From Pogona vitticeps (lineage: Eukaryota > Chordata > Lepidosauria > Squamata > Agamidae), in the NCBI RefSeq assembly GCF_051106095.1, contig NC_135783.1, forward strand, positions 306,095,322-306,159,321: 64,000 nucleotides of DNA. The letters run 5' to 3'. The notes below the pieces were generated by a model. It was not told the DNA's origin. It saw nothing but the letters and a program-made list of their open reading frames with translations, and searched no databases. How positions within the stretch are numbered: position 1 is the first letter of the stretch; the number at the start of each line of letters is the position of its first letter. Below, one piece after another: positions 1 through 14,104 of this stretch. The position numbers and the translations under genes were made by a program.

Positions 1-154
1 TACTCCCTTAAAGCTGAACAAAGTGTGGTCCTTCTGGGTGCTATTGCACAGCATCTCCCATCAGCCCTAGCCAGCACAGCCAAAGCACAGCCAGAGGTAA
101 AGAATGTTGGGTCTTGGAGTACAACTTTTGGAAGGCTGCACTTTCTTCACACCT

Positions 155-402
155 GCCGTAAAGGTGCTAAATTAGGAGTTAGACATCTCTCTGTGGAATC
201 AGAGGTTGGGAGTTTGATTCCTCTCTGTGTTTCCTGGAAGACAAGCCAGGTTATGTAGCTTTGGGAGCTAGAAGGGCACCCTTAGAAGATGGAATGATAA
301 ATTACTTCTGAGAAGTCTATACGTAGAAAACACTGAAAAAGGTCACCATAGATCAGAATTGACTTGACAGTATGTTGTTGTTGTTGTTGTTGTTGTTGTT
401 TG
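155..402 (+). mobile_element. Sauria-type tRNA SINE with (TTG)n tail
   Basis: A degenerate B-box (GGGAGTTTGATTCCT) is followed by the body and by the tail CAGAATTGACTTGACAGTA. That tail is shared with BovB LINEs, and the copy ends in (TTG)n at 374-401. Squamate SINEs of this type use BovB machinery. Confidence 0.6.
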
Positions 403-707
403 TATGACAGATATTAAAGCCTCCCTTTATTCCAGAATTAGGCAACCTGTGCCCCTCCAGTAATGATTGGACTCCATACCAGTCCCAACCACTACAGACA
501 ATGATCAGAGCTGTCAATAACATCTGTAGAACTGTAGGAGCAATAATACTGTACTTGGGAGAGCCATAGATTCTCTAATCCTGTCTTATTGATTTTTTAC
601 TTCATTCTGTATTAACTTTTCCTAAGTTTTAGAATCTAAGAGAGCATTTCACTGTGTTACAGCCACTTCATTTATACAATTGAAATGATATTCTTCAATA
701 TGGGCAC

Positions 708-1106
708 TAGAGATGGGCAAGAAACAACAAATTGGAAAAATTAATGAAAATCACTAATTAATTGATTCGTGTTTATCAAACACAATGATCCTGACAAATA
801 CGAATGGAGAAATTTTTAGCGATGTTAGAGTTATGAATCCTTCTCAAATAAAATAAAATAAAATAAAATAAAAGGCCTGTGGAAGCCTTTTCAAGATGGC
901 AGCAGCAGTGGCAGCAAAATGTAGGGATGCTATGGGGGCAGTGGGAACAGGCAGGGGGGAGTGAGTGTCTCTAGGTGCCTAGGGAGCCCTTTTATAGGGC
1001 CGATGAACTGATTTATGGTTCATCAGAAAAAAAGTTGTGGTTCGCAGACTTTGATGAACCATGAACCAAGACAAACTGCCATTTTGCTGGCCTGTGTCCA
1101 TCTTTA
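708..1106. mobile_element. Non-autonomous TIR element (hAT-like)
   Basis: The left end TAGAGATGGGCAAGAA and the right end CCTGTGTCCATCTTTA are imperfect inverted repeats. They are flanked by similar words (ATATGGGCACT and ATATGCACT). The interior contains matched GAACCATGAACC-type palindromic segments and an (AAATA)n run near 850. Confidence 0.4.
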
Positions 1107-1254
1107 ATATGCACTAACATGTAACTCAGATTCATACTGAGGATGACACTTACCTAGCTTTATCTACCTATCTAAAGGTAGACTATTTGCCCTTTACCCT
1201 CTCTTTGTTTTATCATCATCTTCTCTTCCTTTCCCCATCTTGGACTCTGTGATT

Positions 1255-1341
1255 AACTTGGCTCTTACCTTACTTAATTTTTATGTTATATATAAACCGC
1301 CCAGAGTAGACATTTTCTATATGGGTGGTATAGAAATCAAA

Positions 1342-1376
<35 letters not shown>

Positions 1377-1378
1377 AT
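1255..1378 (+). mobile_element. L2-type LINE 3' tail with (AAAT)n
   Basis: The tail consensus is recognisable: AAACCGCCCAGAGTAGAC, then GGGTGGTATAGAAATCAAAT and an (AAAT)n run to 1378. Only the 3' end of the element is present. Confidence 0.6.
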
Positions 1379-1407
1379 GCCTAATACTATGAGCTTATGT
1401 TTACTAT

Positions 1408-1612
1408 GCTTGTGTTGTTGTTATGTACCGTCAAGTCAGAATAAACTTACAGCAAACTTAATAGGGCTTTCAAGGCAAGTGAGATATTTAAGGAGTAGCT
1501 TTATCAGTTCCACATATCTAGCGAGTTTCTATGGCCGAGTGGGGATTAGAACCTAAGCCTTCTGGGTCTCAGCCCATCATTCTATCCACTATACCATACT
1601 GGGTATCATTTG
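1408..1612 (-). mobile_element. Sauria-type SINE, antisense
   Basis: Read on the minus strand it has a tRNA-like head with GATAGAATGATGGG and a B-box like GGTTCTAATCCCC. The tail is CTGACTTGACGGTACATAAC followed by AACAA repeats, which is the BovB-shared 3' end. Confidence 0.7.
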
Positions 1613-1854
1613 TGTTCAGAGGTGTTTATGTTTACCACTGTATTGGGATGTGGGGGAAGGGAGACGAAGTCTTTAATAGCAAAACAATCACTGCCAGAAG
1701 TCTCAAACCCAGTGGCAATCCGGCAGCAATCATGTTGCAGAGTTTTGAATTGTTGTAGTTTTGAATTTTCTAGCTGTACAGGGATTAACAGAGCAGAACA
1801 GGTTCAAATCCTCAACTGGCACTTACAGTCTTAATAACTCACTCGGCAACATAA

Positions 1855-2115
1855 GTAAGGAGGAGCCTCATGGCACAGTGAATAAACTGCAGTACTTGCA
1901 ATCAAGACTGTTCATGACCTGGATTCGATCCTGGTCTCAGATAGCCTGCGAAGCTTGACTCAATCTTCCATCCTTCCAAGGTTGGTAAATTAAGTACCCA
2001 GTTCACTGAGGGCAGGGGGAATGCGTAGCCCACATAACTAAGCTGTAAACTGCCCAGAGAGAGCTTTAAGCACTATGGGTGATATATAAGCAGCACACTT
2101 TGCTTTACTTTAGTA
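1855..2115 (+). mobile_element. tRNA-derived SINE with L2-like 3' tail
   Basis: The head GGCACAGTGAATAAACTGCA carries an A-box-like start. The B-box is TGGATTCGATCCTGG. The body TCCATCCTTCCAAGGTTGGT is followed by AAACTGCCCAGAGAGAGCTT and GTGATATATAAG, which resembles L2 LINE tails, so L2 mobilisation is likely. Confidence 0.65.
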
Positions 2116-3431
2116 GTAGAAAGAATAAGATTTTTTTAGAAAAAAACTTTATTTAAAGTTGTGAAAATCTAACAGCAAAATAACAAACAGCTGACTGCTA
2201 CAACAGACCTCAACAAAGTCAAGAGAGAGAAAGAAGCTCAAAAACAAAGCTGGGGGGCTCTCTTTGAATTTAGAGGCAGGAGGAAATGGCCAGCTACTTC
2301 TGGATAGATTGACAGTCATCCCAGACTAGATAGGTCCCTGCCACTCAAACCTACTAAAGGAAGCAGGCAAGATCACACATCTCCAACAGATTTTTTACTA
2401 CTAAAAGCTAACCCACCACCCCACATCCTGAGGCTCCCAAAGGCTTCCTTGAGACAAAACGCAGCCCTAGGAAGCTTCAGAATCTGATAGTGGGGCACAA
2501 TAGAGAAAAGTTTCAATTAAAAGTTTCTGGTGCCCAATCCAGGTCACACCAACAGGATTTTGCCAGTTCTATAAGAAATTGTGCCTTACAGCGTAAAGGC
2601 ATGCAACAGGATTTTGCTCAGTGTTCAGATAAACTTATTGTAGGAGCCAGAAACTGGACAATATGGGAATAGATTTCCCATAAAAGATTATAAATGGAAG
2701 TCAGTGGTACTGTCACAATTCCTCATATGTAAAACCTAGTAGAAACTGGCACTTAGTATGCCAGAATAGACTTGTTCTCAGTCAGTCCTAAAGATCACTG
2801 ATCAGTCTGGAACTCTATTACAAAAACTATTCATAATTAAAAGTTTCAGACTAACTGATTTGGCAGAAAATTTGGCAAAGTAATTTATTAATAATTCCAA
2901 CAAACAGCAACATAAATATAGATTTATGTTTCCGGTTTAAGGACTGGTTTGCTCAGTATTTAAGATTATGAAGAACATGTACGAATTAATGTTTCACATT
3001 GGAACATAAACAATACAATCTTGCATAATATAAATATTGTATTATGAGTGACATTATTGTTATTTCCACAAAACTGTAATTAAGTGTTGCGGGACAATAG
3101 CATAATGCAAATAGACAATGTAAAGCATATCATTTTAAAATACTATACAAAGTGCAGCTTTGTAGAAATTATATATTTGCTTTACAAAGCACATAAATCC
3201 AACCATAGGAAAAGAGTCACAGATGTTTCAAGAGCAATGTTAATTTCCCATACAACATCTTGATTTTGTGTATCTTTATGTCTTTCACATGCAAACAAAG
3301 TTAATGAAGGTTATGTGTAAGTATAGGCATATGGCATAACAAAACTTAAATTCTTTAAAAATAACATATTTGGAATTCAGAAATTCTGCATTTCCTTTCT
3401 CTAGACAACCACTCCATTTGGAGGATAATAA

Positions 3432-3479
3432 CCCAGATAGGCGGGATATAAATTAAATAAATAAATAAACAAACAAATA
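3432..3479 (+). mobile_element. L2-type 3' tail fragment
   Basis: GATAGGCGGGATATAAATTA followed by (AAAT)n and (AAAC)n is the terminal piece of an L2-clade LINE. Confidence 0.5.
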
Positions 3480-4889
3480 TGTTCACAGGTAATAGGCTTC
3501 CAAGTCACAGACGCTGGAGACAATGCTTCATGGCATACCTTGCTTATATCAAAAAGGCTTTTGACTTGACAGTTGCAAAGTGAGGGTGGTTGCTAGAGTT
3601 CTTATGTCTTATTTTGTTCCACCAAGTCAGTTTTGTTGTTATTCTGATATTCAAAACTCAGACTTACTTAAATTACACTCTTTTTTAAAAAATACATCCA
3701 CGACAATATGGTTTTCATGTAGATATAGCAGCTGCTTATCTAGAAATAATGGAGGAGAGTAGGCTAAAGTGACTGACTTTTAAAAAATCTTTGATAAGAT
3801 AATGAGAAGCAGTCATTACTGGCTAACCAATAATTTAGCTGCTCAAAGAGCAACAGCACATTCACTACGCAATTGGTCATTGGAAGGCAGACATGGGCTT
3901 CATTTGAAATTTTGAGGCACACATCTTGGAGGAAATTCAGTTGTGGGGTAAAGAACTGGTTAATCTTTGGGAATATGTATTTCCCTTAACATCTAATTTG
4001 ACCCGAAGAGCTTCTCTTTCATTGCGTTATAATGAAAACTGCAATAAATTGGGAGGGTGGGAGGGGACAGAAACCCTGCATTGTACAAGTCTTTCCTATA
4101 TCTTCAAATGCTGTTAAAAAGTAGTATCTTAATTACCAGCTCCCTTTGCACCAGAAGTAAAACATCCTATTCTGTAACTCAGACTGGTAAAATTATACCT
4201 GCATCACAGACTTAAAAGACTTTAATAGTTCTTCCCTCCCCAAAGAAATTCTGGGAACTCCACATCACATTATTGGCCAATAATTTCCAATAAAAACATC
4301 CAATGCTTAAAATGGCATAATCAACCTAATTCAGATTTGTAGTCTGGGTACCTCTTAATTGTACATACACTGGAAAATGGAAGGACAGGTCTTCAAAAAA
4401 ATTCTTCTCATTGTTATAACCTCTTGCTTATAGTACTGCCAAACAAGAGCTTTCTGTACCCACAATATCTCTACATTGAAAAGAAACATATGCTTTTCAA
4501 ATATTTGCTGGTTTGAAACCCCAAAAACCGATTTAATTGTTCTGTATTACTTTCCCCAGTATGTTTGGATATCCATGTTTACCACTCAGTTGCAGAAAAA
4601 TAAGTCTTTCAGACACCATTAAGTCAACTCTTATACACTGTACAGACCTCTTCTCAACAGAACTCTGCCCGCTATGAAAAAAGGCATTTCACAGTTTCCA
4701 TATATAGTCTATTCTTTATTGTATGTATATATGTAGTTAAAATCTTCAAGTGCTTGCCAACATTTCCCTGGACTACTTACAAAGCAGTCTTTTATACCAA
4801 TCAACATTATTGTTTCCTTCAGTTCAAAAGGAACTGTTCCAGAAGGCTTTTAATTGAAATAATATCAACTGTGGGTCCTGGTGGCAATT

Positions 4890-5025
4890 TTAGAGTACAG
4901 TATATATTTTAATTGTATTTTAATTGTGTGTGTTTTTTACTGTATTTTAATTGTTGTAAGCCGCCCAGAGACCTTTGGGTAGCGTGGGTGCCATATAAGT
5001 TAAACAAACAAACAAACAAATAAAA
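4890..5025 (+). mobile_element. L2-type LINE 3' end
   Basis: T-rich sequence leads to TTGTAAGCCGCCCAGAGACC, GTGCCATATAAG and a (AAAC)n tail. It is typical of reptile L2 3' UTRs. Confidence 0.6.
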
Positions 5026-5765
5026 TCTCCCCCAAAACCTTTTGTTTCCAGAAAAGACACAGTCAATAATCTGTGGGTTCTAATGCATTATTTTTGCACA
5101 TCTGAGTGACTTTACAGTGTTTGCAAATCGTATTCCTTATAAACCTTCACAAACTGTTTACCTAGTAAAGGTTCCGAGTGGCAGAAACAAAGTGCTGACT
5201 GCTTTATTGCAGACAGTAATTCAAACACACCATTAATTCTGGCATTGTACTTTCGATGTTAAGCCTGCTAAACAGTGCAGCCCCAGAACCAAAATAAAGC
5301 AACAGAAACATGTGACCTTGTCAACCACAGAAGGTTACACAACACTGCCCTCTTGATAACATTAAAAACAGTGGCTAGGAGGAAGTTAACTTTAACAGGC
5401 TGATGCACAGTTCTGCCGCGCACAGGCTCTCTGCTCTGTCCAGCTGGACAGAATTGGTAGCTCAAGCTGCCAATGGAGCTTGGGTGTTGCTGCCCAAGCA
5501 GCCTGTTTAGGATTGTTATGGACTTGGCTGCTGGAAATACATGGTAATTTTGCAGTATATTTTCATCCCTTTCCTCTTATATTAATCCTGGGAGCTTTTG
5601 TGTTCTTCTCTGTGTTTTCTTCCCAACTCCTTTTCTTTCCCACGTACAAATGGACACACAGCTAACTGAATGCCTTTCCAAAGACTGTGGGGTTACATGT
5701 ATGTCTGTGTAAATCTAATAATCCTGAAACAATAAGGTGAGAGGTAACACAAAACAAAGCTTATA

Positions 5766-6276
5766 TACCGGTCCATATTTGCCGGTGTATAAGATGGCTG
5801 GGCGTATAAGACGACCCCCCAACATTTCCACTCAAAATATAGAGTGGACAGCTCTGCTGCGGCGCCAGCGCTGGCTGCCCGGGGCTCTGCCCGGGCCCGC
5901 ACTGGAAGTTCATGGCCGCCTGAGGTGGGTGAGGAGGAGGGGAAGTGGCCTGGCCAGTGGCAGCAGAGGAGTAGGAGGAGTAGGAGGAGGGAAAACGGTT
6001 GGGTGGGCGGCGGCAGTGAAGGAGGAGGAGGGGAAGCAGCTGTCCAGCGGCAGGCTCTGGCCGCTCAAGCATGGGCGGCTCTGCTTCCCTCCCTCCGTCC
6101 GGACCGACTGCCTGCCTGCCCTCCTCCTCGACCGGCGCGGCCCCGCGTCACTCACTCAATGGCGGCGGCTCCTTCCTGGGCCAACTGAAGTGCATCCAGT
6201 GTATAAGACGACCCCCCCATCTGGAGGCATGTTTTTTGGGCCAAAAAAGTCATCTTATACGCCGGCAAATACGGTA
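5766..6276. mobile_element. GC-rich TIR element with TATAAGACGAC ends
   Basis: The ends TACCG..TATTTGCCGGTGTATAAGA and TCTTATACGCCGGCAAATACGGTA form inverted repeats with TA at both flanks. The internal subterminal motif TATAAGACGACCCCCC occurs at both ends. The interior is CpG-rich and yields chance open frames on both strands (up to 222 codons), which I do not count as genes. Confidence 0.65.
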
Positions 6277-6476
6277 CTTAAAGCACTCTCTGGTAGCTTA
6301 CAATTTAATTATGCAGGCTACACATTCCCCTGCCTCAGTGATCTGCATACTCAATTTACCAACCATGGAAGGCTGAGTGATCCTCAAGCCGATGCCTGGG
6401 ACTGAACCCAGTTAATAAGCAGAGCTTTGGCTGCAGTATTGCAGTTTAACCACTGTGTCATGATGCTCCTTCATTT
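6277..6476 (-). mobile_element. tRNA-derived SINE with L2-like tail, antisense
   Basis: On the minus strand it reads GACACAGTGGTTAAACTGCA, a B-box-like GGGTTCAGTCCC, then TCCATGGTTGGTAAATTGAG and TAAGCTACCAGAGAGTGCTT. It is the same family as the copy at 1855-2115. Confidence 0.6.
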
Positions 6477-6741
6477 ATCAAGGTAACAAGCAACTTACAG
6501 TATTTTAGTACTCAAGCTATTCTTTCTAAAGTACCCTAATATAAAAAATTTTTTTCAGCTAGCAAGCAGTTTATACTACTGAACAAATTCATGGGAGTAA
6601 GTCTGAAGCGGGGAAGGGGGGCATGGCAGATAAGCCCCTGGTGGAAATGGAAAGTATGATGAGTTTTTGTCTATGGATATAGCACTTAATTGCTTGTAAA
6701 ACAGAACGGGGACTGGATAATCTAATATTGCTGCAAGCTGT

Positions 6742-7430
6742 CTAAGACAGAAGTTGTTATGTGCTATCAAGTCACCTCCAATTTACAGCAACCGAATGAA
6801 TGAAAGATTTCCAAATGTATTGTTCTCAACAGCCCTTCTCAGTTCTTATGAACTCAAGCCTGTGGCTTCTTTTAGGGATTCGGTCCATCTTATATTTGGT
6901 CTTCCTCTTTTCCTGCTGCCTTCAACCGTTCCCAGCATTATTGTCTTTTCCAGAGAAGCTTGCCTTCTCATGATGTGTATCAAGTAGCACAGTCTCATTT
7001 TCTTCATTTTTGCCTCTAGAAACAGTTAAAGCTTGATTTATTTGACAACCCAGCTATTCATGTTTCTGGTAGACCAGGCCATCTGCAACACTTTCTTCCA
7101 GCACCATATTTCAAATGGATTAATATTGTTCCTCTTGGCTTTCTTTACTGTCCAGCTTTCATATTCATACATGTGTGTGTCCTGTCCTGTCAAGTCAGAA
7201 CAGACTTGTATCAACCCTAATAAGGCTTTCAAGGTAAGTGAGATATTTAATGAGTGGTTTACTAGTTCCACACTCTGCTGCCCAGAGTCCTAATCCATTA
7301 CTCTATCAGTTAAATCACACTGGGAATCTTCATGTCCATACACACTGATCTGGAATACAAGAGTACGAATGGTCTTGGTCTCCAATGAGACATCCTTTAC
7401 CCTTGACGATATTTTCTATTTCATTGCTGC
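6742..7430 (-). mobile_element. BovB (RTE) LINE 3' part, split by a SINE
   Basis: Minus-strand peptide pieces include LETKTIRTLVFQ, YESWTVKKAKRNNINPFEIW and LGTVEGSRKRGRPNIRW. These are the end of the BovB reverse transcriptase ORF. The element ends with the BovB tail GGAGGTGACTTGATAGCACA at about 6745. A Sauria SINE (about 7172-7325) sits inside the ORF, between the VYG and YESWT segments. Frameshifts and substitutions show a dead copy. Confidence 0.75.
7172..7325 (-). mobile_element. Sauria-type SINE inserted in BovB
   Basis: The antisense tail CTGTCAAGTCAGAACAGACT is followed by a body like the copy at 1408-1612, including the shared AAGTGAGATATTTAA. It ends in a tRNA-like head that reads AACTGATAGAGTAATGG on the minus strand. 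It interrupts the BovB reverse transcriptase. Confidence 0.65.
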
Positions 7431-8029
7431 CCTTCAAAGTCTCAGTCTTCTTCTGATTTCTTGGAAGCAGTCTACTGAACTTGTTTCATTTCACTTGGAG
7501 CACATACAAAATTGGCTGTTGAGTTTGTCCTTGTACTGTAGTACATTCCATGAAATGGAAAAAAGATAGCCATACCTTCTAGGATATATATTTAAATAAT
7601 GTATTTGAAATAGTTTATTTGTTAGAATATGCTGACCAAAGGCTGGATCTATACAAAATAAAATGGCAGTACTCTCGGTTCTGTATAAGATGCAAATTCA
7701 TTGGCACTTTTTTTTGAGGAAAGGATACACAACTGCTAACACTAATGAGTTGTCACCTGAAACCCTGTCGTGTGCTACATATGAGACAGGTAAATTTAAC
7801 ATATATATATTACTTCTGATCCCTGAAATTCAAGTTGTAAGTTATCTCTAGAACTCCTTTGCTCTGAGTGCTGGCTAGCAGAAAATAAAATTGGTCCCAT
7901 AAGATTCTGCCCAGCAAGCAGAATCTTATGGGACACATATAATCAAAATGTATGAAGAGTTTACAAATATTTGACAGGAATTGAGTTTTGGCAGTCTTGA
8001 TACATGCTTTGTTTTGTACCCACCTATTA

Positions 8030-8120
8030 GAATGCAGTCCTATACACACTTATTTAGAACTCAGTTCCACTGAATTTAATGCTGCTTACTTCTGAGAAGA
8101 CATACTCAGGACTGCATATT
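8030..8120. repeat. Interspersed repeat with TCCTATACACACTTA core
   Basis: The core TGCAGTCCTATACACACTTA and a second half ending ACTCAGGACTGCATA are arranged as inverted halves. Related sequences occur near 15450-15530, 20090-20190 and 46028-46185. The class is not known to me. Confidence 0.45.
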
Positions 8121-8364
8121 AAAATATTTATATTCAAATTCCCCCACTTCATAACTAGACTCCTGCAGATTAAGCTGCACTGTAAGAGATTCCACAGCAA
8201 TAAGAATATGAAAAAGAGGAAGACTAAGGCTATCAGTATACTTAATTATTTAGTTATTTTAAGGAACGACAGGGCATTTTAAAAGAAAAGTCAGCAGCAA
8301 ATAACTTGTCTTAACATAGAACTTTGTAACACTAACATCTTGGACATTATTCTGTTGTGGTTGA

Positions 8365-8450
8365 TGTTGTGATTGTTGTCATACGCCATCAAGTCACCTC
8401 TGACTTACGGCAACCCTATGAATGAGTTATCTCTCCAAAATCACTTTTAA
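8365..8450 (-). mobile_element. BovB/Sauria SINE 3' tail fragment
   Basis: ACGCCATCAAGTCACCTCTG followed by ACTTACGGCAACCCTATGAA is the antisense of the shared BovB/Sauria 3' end. Confidence 0.6.
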
Positions 8451-8907
8451 AATGCATTTTACTTTTGCTTAGCTCTTAGCAGACAGTGCACCATCTGCTG
8501 ACCAAAATGCAGAAATAATTGAATGGATTCCTCAAACTTATGCCCTGTACTGGGCAGCCACCAATGTCTAAGCAGGATACAGCAAAAACATTTTGCAAGG
8601 AAGCCTCTTAAAAGTTCCCATGTTAGTCATATAATTTATATGAAGTAATAATTAGGATGTCCAGCTGTGGCCAGGGTATCAGACTTCAAGTCTTCATTCC
8701 GTGATTAATTTCCCTGGGTTACAGTGGGCTACTATCTCTCTGAGCCTGAACCACCCCATGGGATTGTTGTCTGGATAAAAGCTGGGGGTATTCATAATTA
8801 TCAACTGAATTTCCTTATTAAAAGAACTGTGATTAATAATAAATGTAAACCACAGCAATAAGAATAAATTCAACTACATGATCACTAAGTTCTATCCTAT
8901 GAAAGAG

Positions 8908-9052
8908 ACATACAGCACCTTAAAGATTTTTTAAAAATATATATTTGGCACCAGCATTTGTGGACTGCAGCCCACCTCTTTAGATGTGAGAACAAATATC
9001 CACAAAAACTTAGGTTAAATAAAATTTGCTATAAGGTGCCACAACAAGGAGG
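8908..9052. repeat. Palindromic repeat of the CAGCACCTTAAAGA family
   Basis: CAGCACCTTAAAGATTTTTT on the left is mirrored by AAATTTGCTATAAGGTGCCA on the right. The same motif recurs at 50641-50760 and 55855-56005. Confidence 0.45.
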
Positions 9053-9219
9053 TTTTTAATAATTTTGCCAGAGAATACCTGATTTTAATAGAAAGGTGCT
9101 TAACTGAAATGCCTAAAAATTGAATAATGCATTTTGTAATTACTCTGAATCAGAAATTGCACAACAATTTTGAATAAAGGCACACATTGTAACTTTGAAT
9201 AAAGGCACACATTGTACCC

Positions 9220-10969
<1,750 letters not shown>

Positions 10970-11282
10970 TTGGACATGACAGTAGGACTCCCGTATCCAT
11001 GAGGGAATTGGTTCCAAGTCCCCTCACAGATGCTGAAAACCACAGATAATAGAAAATACTTTACATAGCAGGGTAAAAGAAAAAAAAATCCAGAAAAAAA
11101 GTATTTTCACATGTATTATCATAACTGGCCAGTAGAGGAAGCCAAAGACCATGATGTATATACTCTTTAACAACAAAACATAACAAGGCTAGGTTTGGAT
11201 TTAGATGCCTCGGCAGTATCAGAAACTCCAGTGGTTCTTTGATTCATGCACACAGTGGAAAACTTCCTATAAACATACAGGG

Positions 11283-11701
11283 TGACTGTCAAACCTACAG
11301 TTCAATGCATTCCAATGGGGGGGGAAATTCAACAAAAATTAACGAAGAGTCAGAACAAAGGCAAATTAAGTTTGCAAAGGTTTTACAAGGTGCACTAACG
11401 ATCCCAAGCATTTAAAAGTTTTTGAACATTTTAAGACACTTTAAAAATAGCGAAAACGGACATCGCAAAACCATTGGAATGCACTGAATAGGCTTCAATG
11501 CATTCCAATGGGGGAAACATTGTTTCGCTTAGCAATGTTTCCTATGGCGATTTTCGCTTAAGGACGGTAATCCGTTCCCATTGGAATGGATTAACCGGTT
11601 CTCAATGCATTCCTATGGGAAATGGTGTTTCGCTTAGTGATGTTTTCCCATAGTGATGTTTTTTTGGGAACCAATTAACATCGTTACGCGAGGCACCACT
11701 G
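11283..11701. mobile_element. Truncated foldback MITE (CAGTGGTGCC family)
   Basis: The right end CGAGGCACCACTG is followed by TA. The body is the same as the right half of the 27392-28101 copy (AAATTAACGAAGA, TTCGCTTAAGGACGGTAAT). The left half is missing. Confidence 0.8.
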
Positions 11702-11703
11702 TA

Positions 11704-12105
11704 AGGGAGAAGTTGATATATTCTCCGCAGCTGTAAGAAGGCACCCCTGGACACTGAGTCCACCTGGTCTTCCAAGGTCAGACCGGGGTCAAGGAGCACT
11801 CCCAAGCTGCAGACCCTGTCCTTTAGGGGGAGTGTAATCCCGTCTAAGGCAGGGAAATGGCCCTTTAACCTATCTGGCAGGGGAACCTACCAGCAGCACT
11901 TCTGACTTGTCTGGATTGATCCTCAGTTTATTGACCCTCATCCAGACCATTATCGAGTCCAGGCACGAGTTCAGAACGGTGACTGCCACATCTGGATTGG
12001 TAGAGAATGAGAGGTAGAGCTGGGTGTTGTCAGCATATTGCTGACTCCTCAGCCCAAACCTCCTAACGAGGTTTGAAACAGAGCCCCACTGCAAATTTAC
12101 CATAT
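11704..12105 (-). mobile_element. L2-clade LINE fragment, diverged subfamily
   Basis: Minus-strand peptides GLRSQQYADNTQLYLSF and KLRINPDKSEVLLVG, and the L2-like LLDPGLTLEDQVDSVSRGAF, come from the L2 reverse transcriptase. The YADD box is degenerate (YADN). The MITE at 11283-11701 abuts it. Confidence 0.75.
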
Positions 12106-12189
12106 TGGATATTTACAATATCTTTTAAATCAAAGAGCTAAATAATGTCTTTTATTGCACTGATTTTTATTTCAGTTTTGAAGTACACA

Positions 12190-12280
12190 TACCATATTTT
12201 TCCATGTATAAGACACTACTTTTTCCTAAAGTTGAGGTTTGTCTTATTCACAGAAGTAAGCTGAGGAGAACAAAATGGCC
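12190..12280. repeat. One end of a TATTTTTCCATGTATAAGAC element
   Basis: CCATATTTTTCCATGTATAA matches the TIR of the element at 47376-47595. No partner end was found, so this is a partial copy. Confidence 0.4.
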
Positions 12281-13593
12281 CATACCTTGCCTCTGCAAAC
12301 AGGCTTCCTTCAATCATGAGGCTTAGCTGCCTCCAATCAGGAGACTTAGCTTCCTACAGTCAAGAGGCTTAGCTTCCTCCAGTCACAAACCTTCTATAAC
12401 TGATGTCAGCTGATGCTGAACAAACCAATTGCAACAGTGCGCCAATGAAATAGGGACTCCTAATGTCCGAGCATTCTGAGTCCAGAGGCTTAATAAAGTT
12501 AAAATGTGATGCATAATATGACAGTACTGGTATGTAAATGTTACCTAATTACTAAATAAAAATGTGTTCCGTTTTATGTTTAAAATATTGATTTCTTAAT
12601 TTTGAGTTAGACAAGTGTACACTCTACTGGGCTTTTTCCTCAAAATAATGAAGAAGTAGCTAAAGGGCTGATAAAGCTACTACACAGAGGTTGCTCAGGA
12701 TTCTCCCCATAGGACCCACTCAATACAGTATTCGTAACCATAGTGGATAACGTATGTACAATATTGACAATCTTTGCTGGTGGCTACCAGCCTTGTTAAT
12801 TTATAAAAACTGCAGCCCACCTTCCAAAAGCTTGGCCCCCTGTTGAGCTTATAAGCAATTAAAAAGAAAATCTGCAATAAAATCACAGGGAAAACATGCA
12901 GTTAATAATGAGATCTAAGCCAGAAAAGAACAACAATAGTACAGACTACAGCAGCAAGCATCATAATTAAAACAAGCCAGACACCTGGCAAAATTGAATG
13001 GACGTGCTGGTATAGAGTTTTTCCACACATACTGACAATCCACATCTTATTAAGTTTGAATGCGGTTAGAACTGGTCCAAAAGAAATTCCAACTGCATCC
13101 ACAAGATGGTAGCAGTGTTTTGAGTTTTGAGTCACACAGAAGACAACAATTTTGCAGAGTAAGCAGGTGTACTAAGGCCTACTGAATCCAATGGATGCAA
13201 TCTAAATTGTAATCCTTTGCATGTCTACCCTGAACTACTGCTGCTGCTACTCTGAACTAAAATTCCTCTAATGTAATGAGAATTAGTCTTAAGTGTGTAT
13301 TATTTGGGTTGGACTTGGTTCAGTCACCAAACCAAATGGACAATGCAGCTAAGAAATAAGAAGCTCAGAAGCAGAGTTATGAAAGTAATAAAAAAGATCC
13401 TAAAGTATAAGAATTCATCACTGGAAACCAGGGCCAAGATCAACCCACATTATTGTATTCCTGAATCCCAATTACTATGTACAAATGTGAAAATAGACAG
13501 TGAGGTAGACAGAAAAGAAATAATTCAAAATGTCGCATTGGAGGACAGGTTACAGATTCCATGGACTGCCAGAAGGACATATAAGTGCAGCTA

Positions 13594-13860
13594 TCGTGTT
13601 TCCCCGAAAATAAGACCTAACCTGAAAATAAGCCCTAGTATGATTTTTCAGGATGCTCATAATATAAGACGTACCCCCCAAATAAAGTGAAACACCGCCC
13701 TCCACCATTGTGCAGCAACCAGAAGATGACATGGCTTTATTTGAATAAATGTAGAATGTTGTACATGAAAAAAATAAAACATCCCTTGAAAATAAGCCTT
13801 ATTGTGTTTTTGGGAGCAAAAATTAATATAAGACCCTGTCTCATTTTCAGGGAAACATGA
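13594..13860. mobile_element. 267-bp TA-flanked MITE (GTTTCCCCGAAAATAAGAC)
   Basis: The left end TCGTGTTTCCCCGAAAATAA and the right end CATTTTCAGGGAAACATGA are imperfect inverted repeats. The TA target duplication is at 13592-13593 and 13861-13862. This is consistent with a Tc1/mariner-type non-autonomous element. Confidence 0.8.
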
Positions 13861-14104
13861 TAGATCAAATGAAGGCTGAGCTCTCTTTCGAAGCAAAAAT
13901 ACCTACCAATACAGTACCATTGTAGTTTGGGCATATCAATGACAGAACAAGGCTTAGTAGAAAATACTATAATGCTAGAAAAAGTCAAAGGCAGCAAGAA
14001 AAGAGAAAAACCAAATGTGAGATGGAGTAACTGAACAAGCCATCGCCTTGAGCTAGCAAGAGGGCTCTTAATTATAGGATATTTTGGATGTCCCACATTC
14101 ATAA

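Noticed and set aside
5737-6405. 222-codon open frame, plus strand
   Set aside because: It lies over the GC-rich TIR element with overlapping frames on both strands. The few stops are explained by base composition.
13295-13690. 131-codon frame as a possible host gene
   Set aside because: It contains RTE/BovB pieces (SLETRAKI, IPWTARR) and runs into a MITE, so it is transposon-derived.
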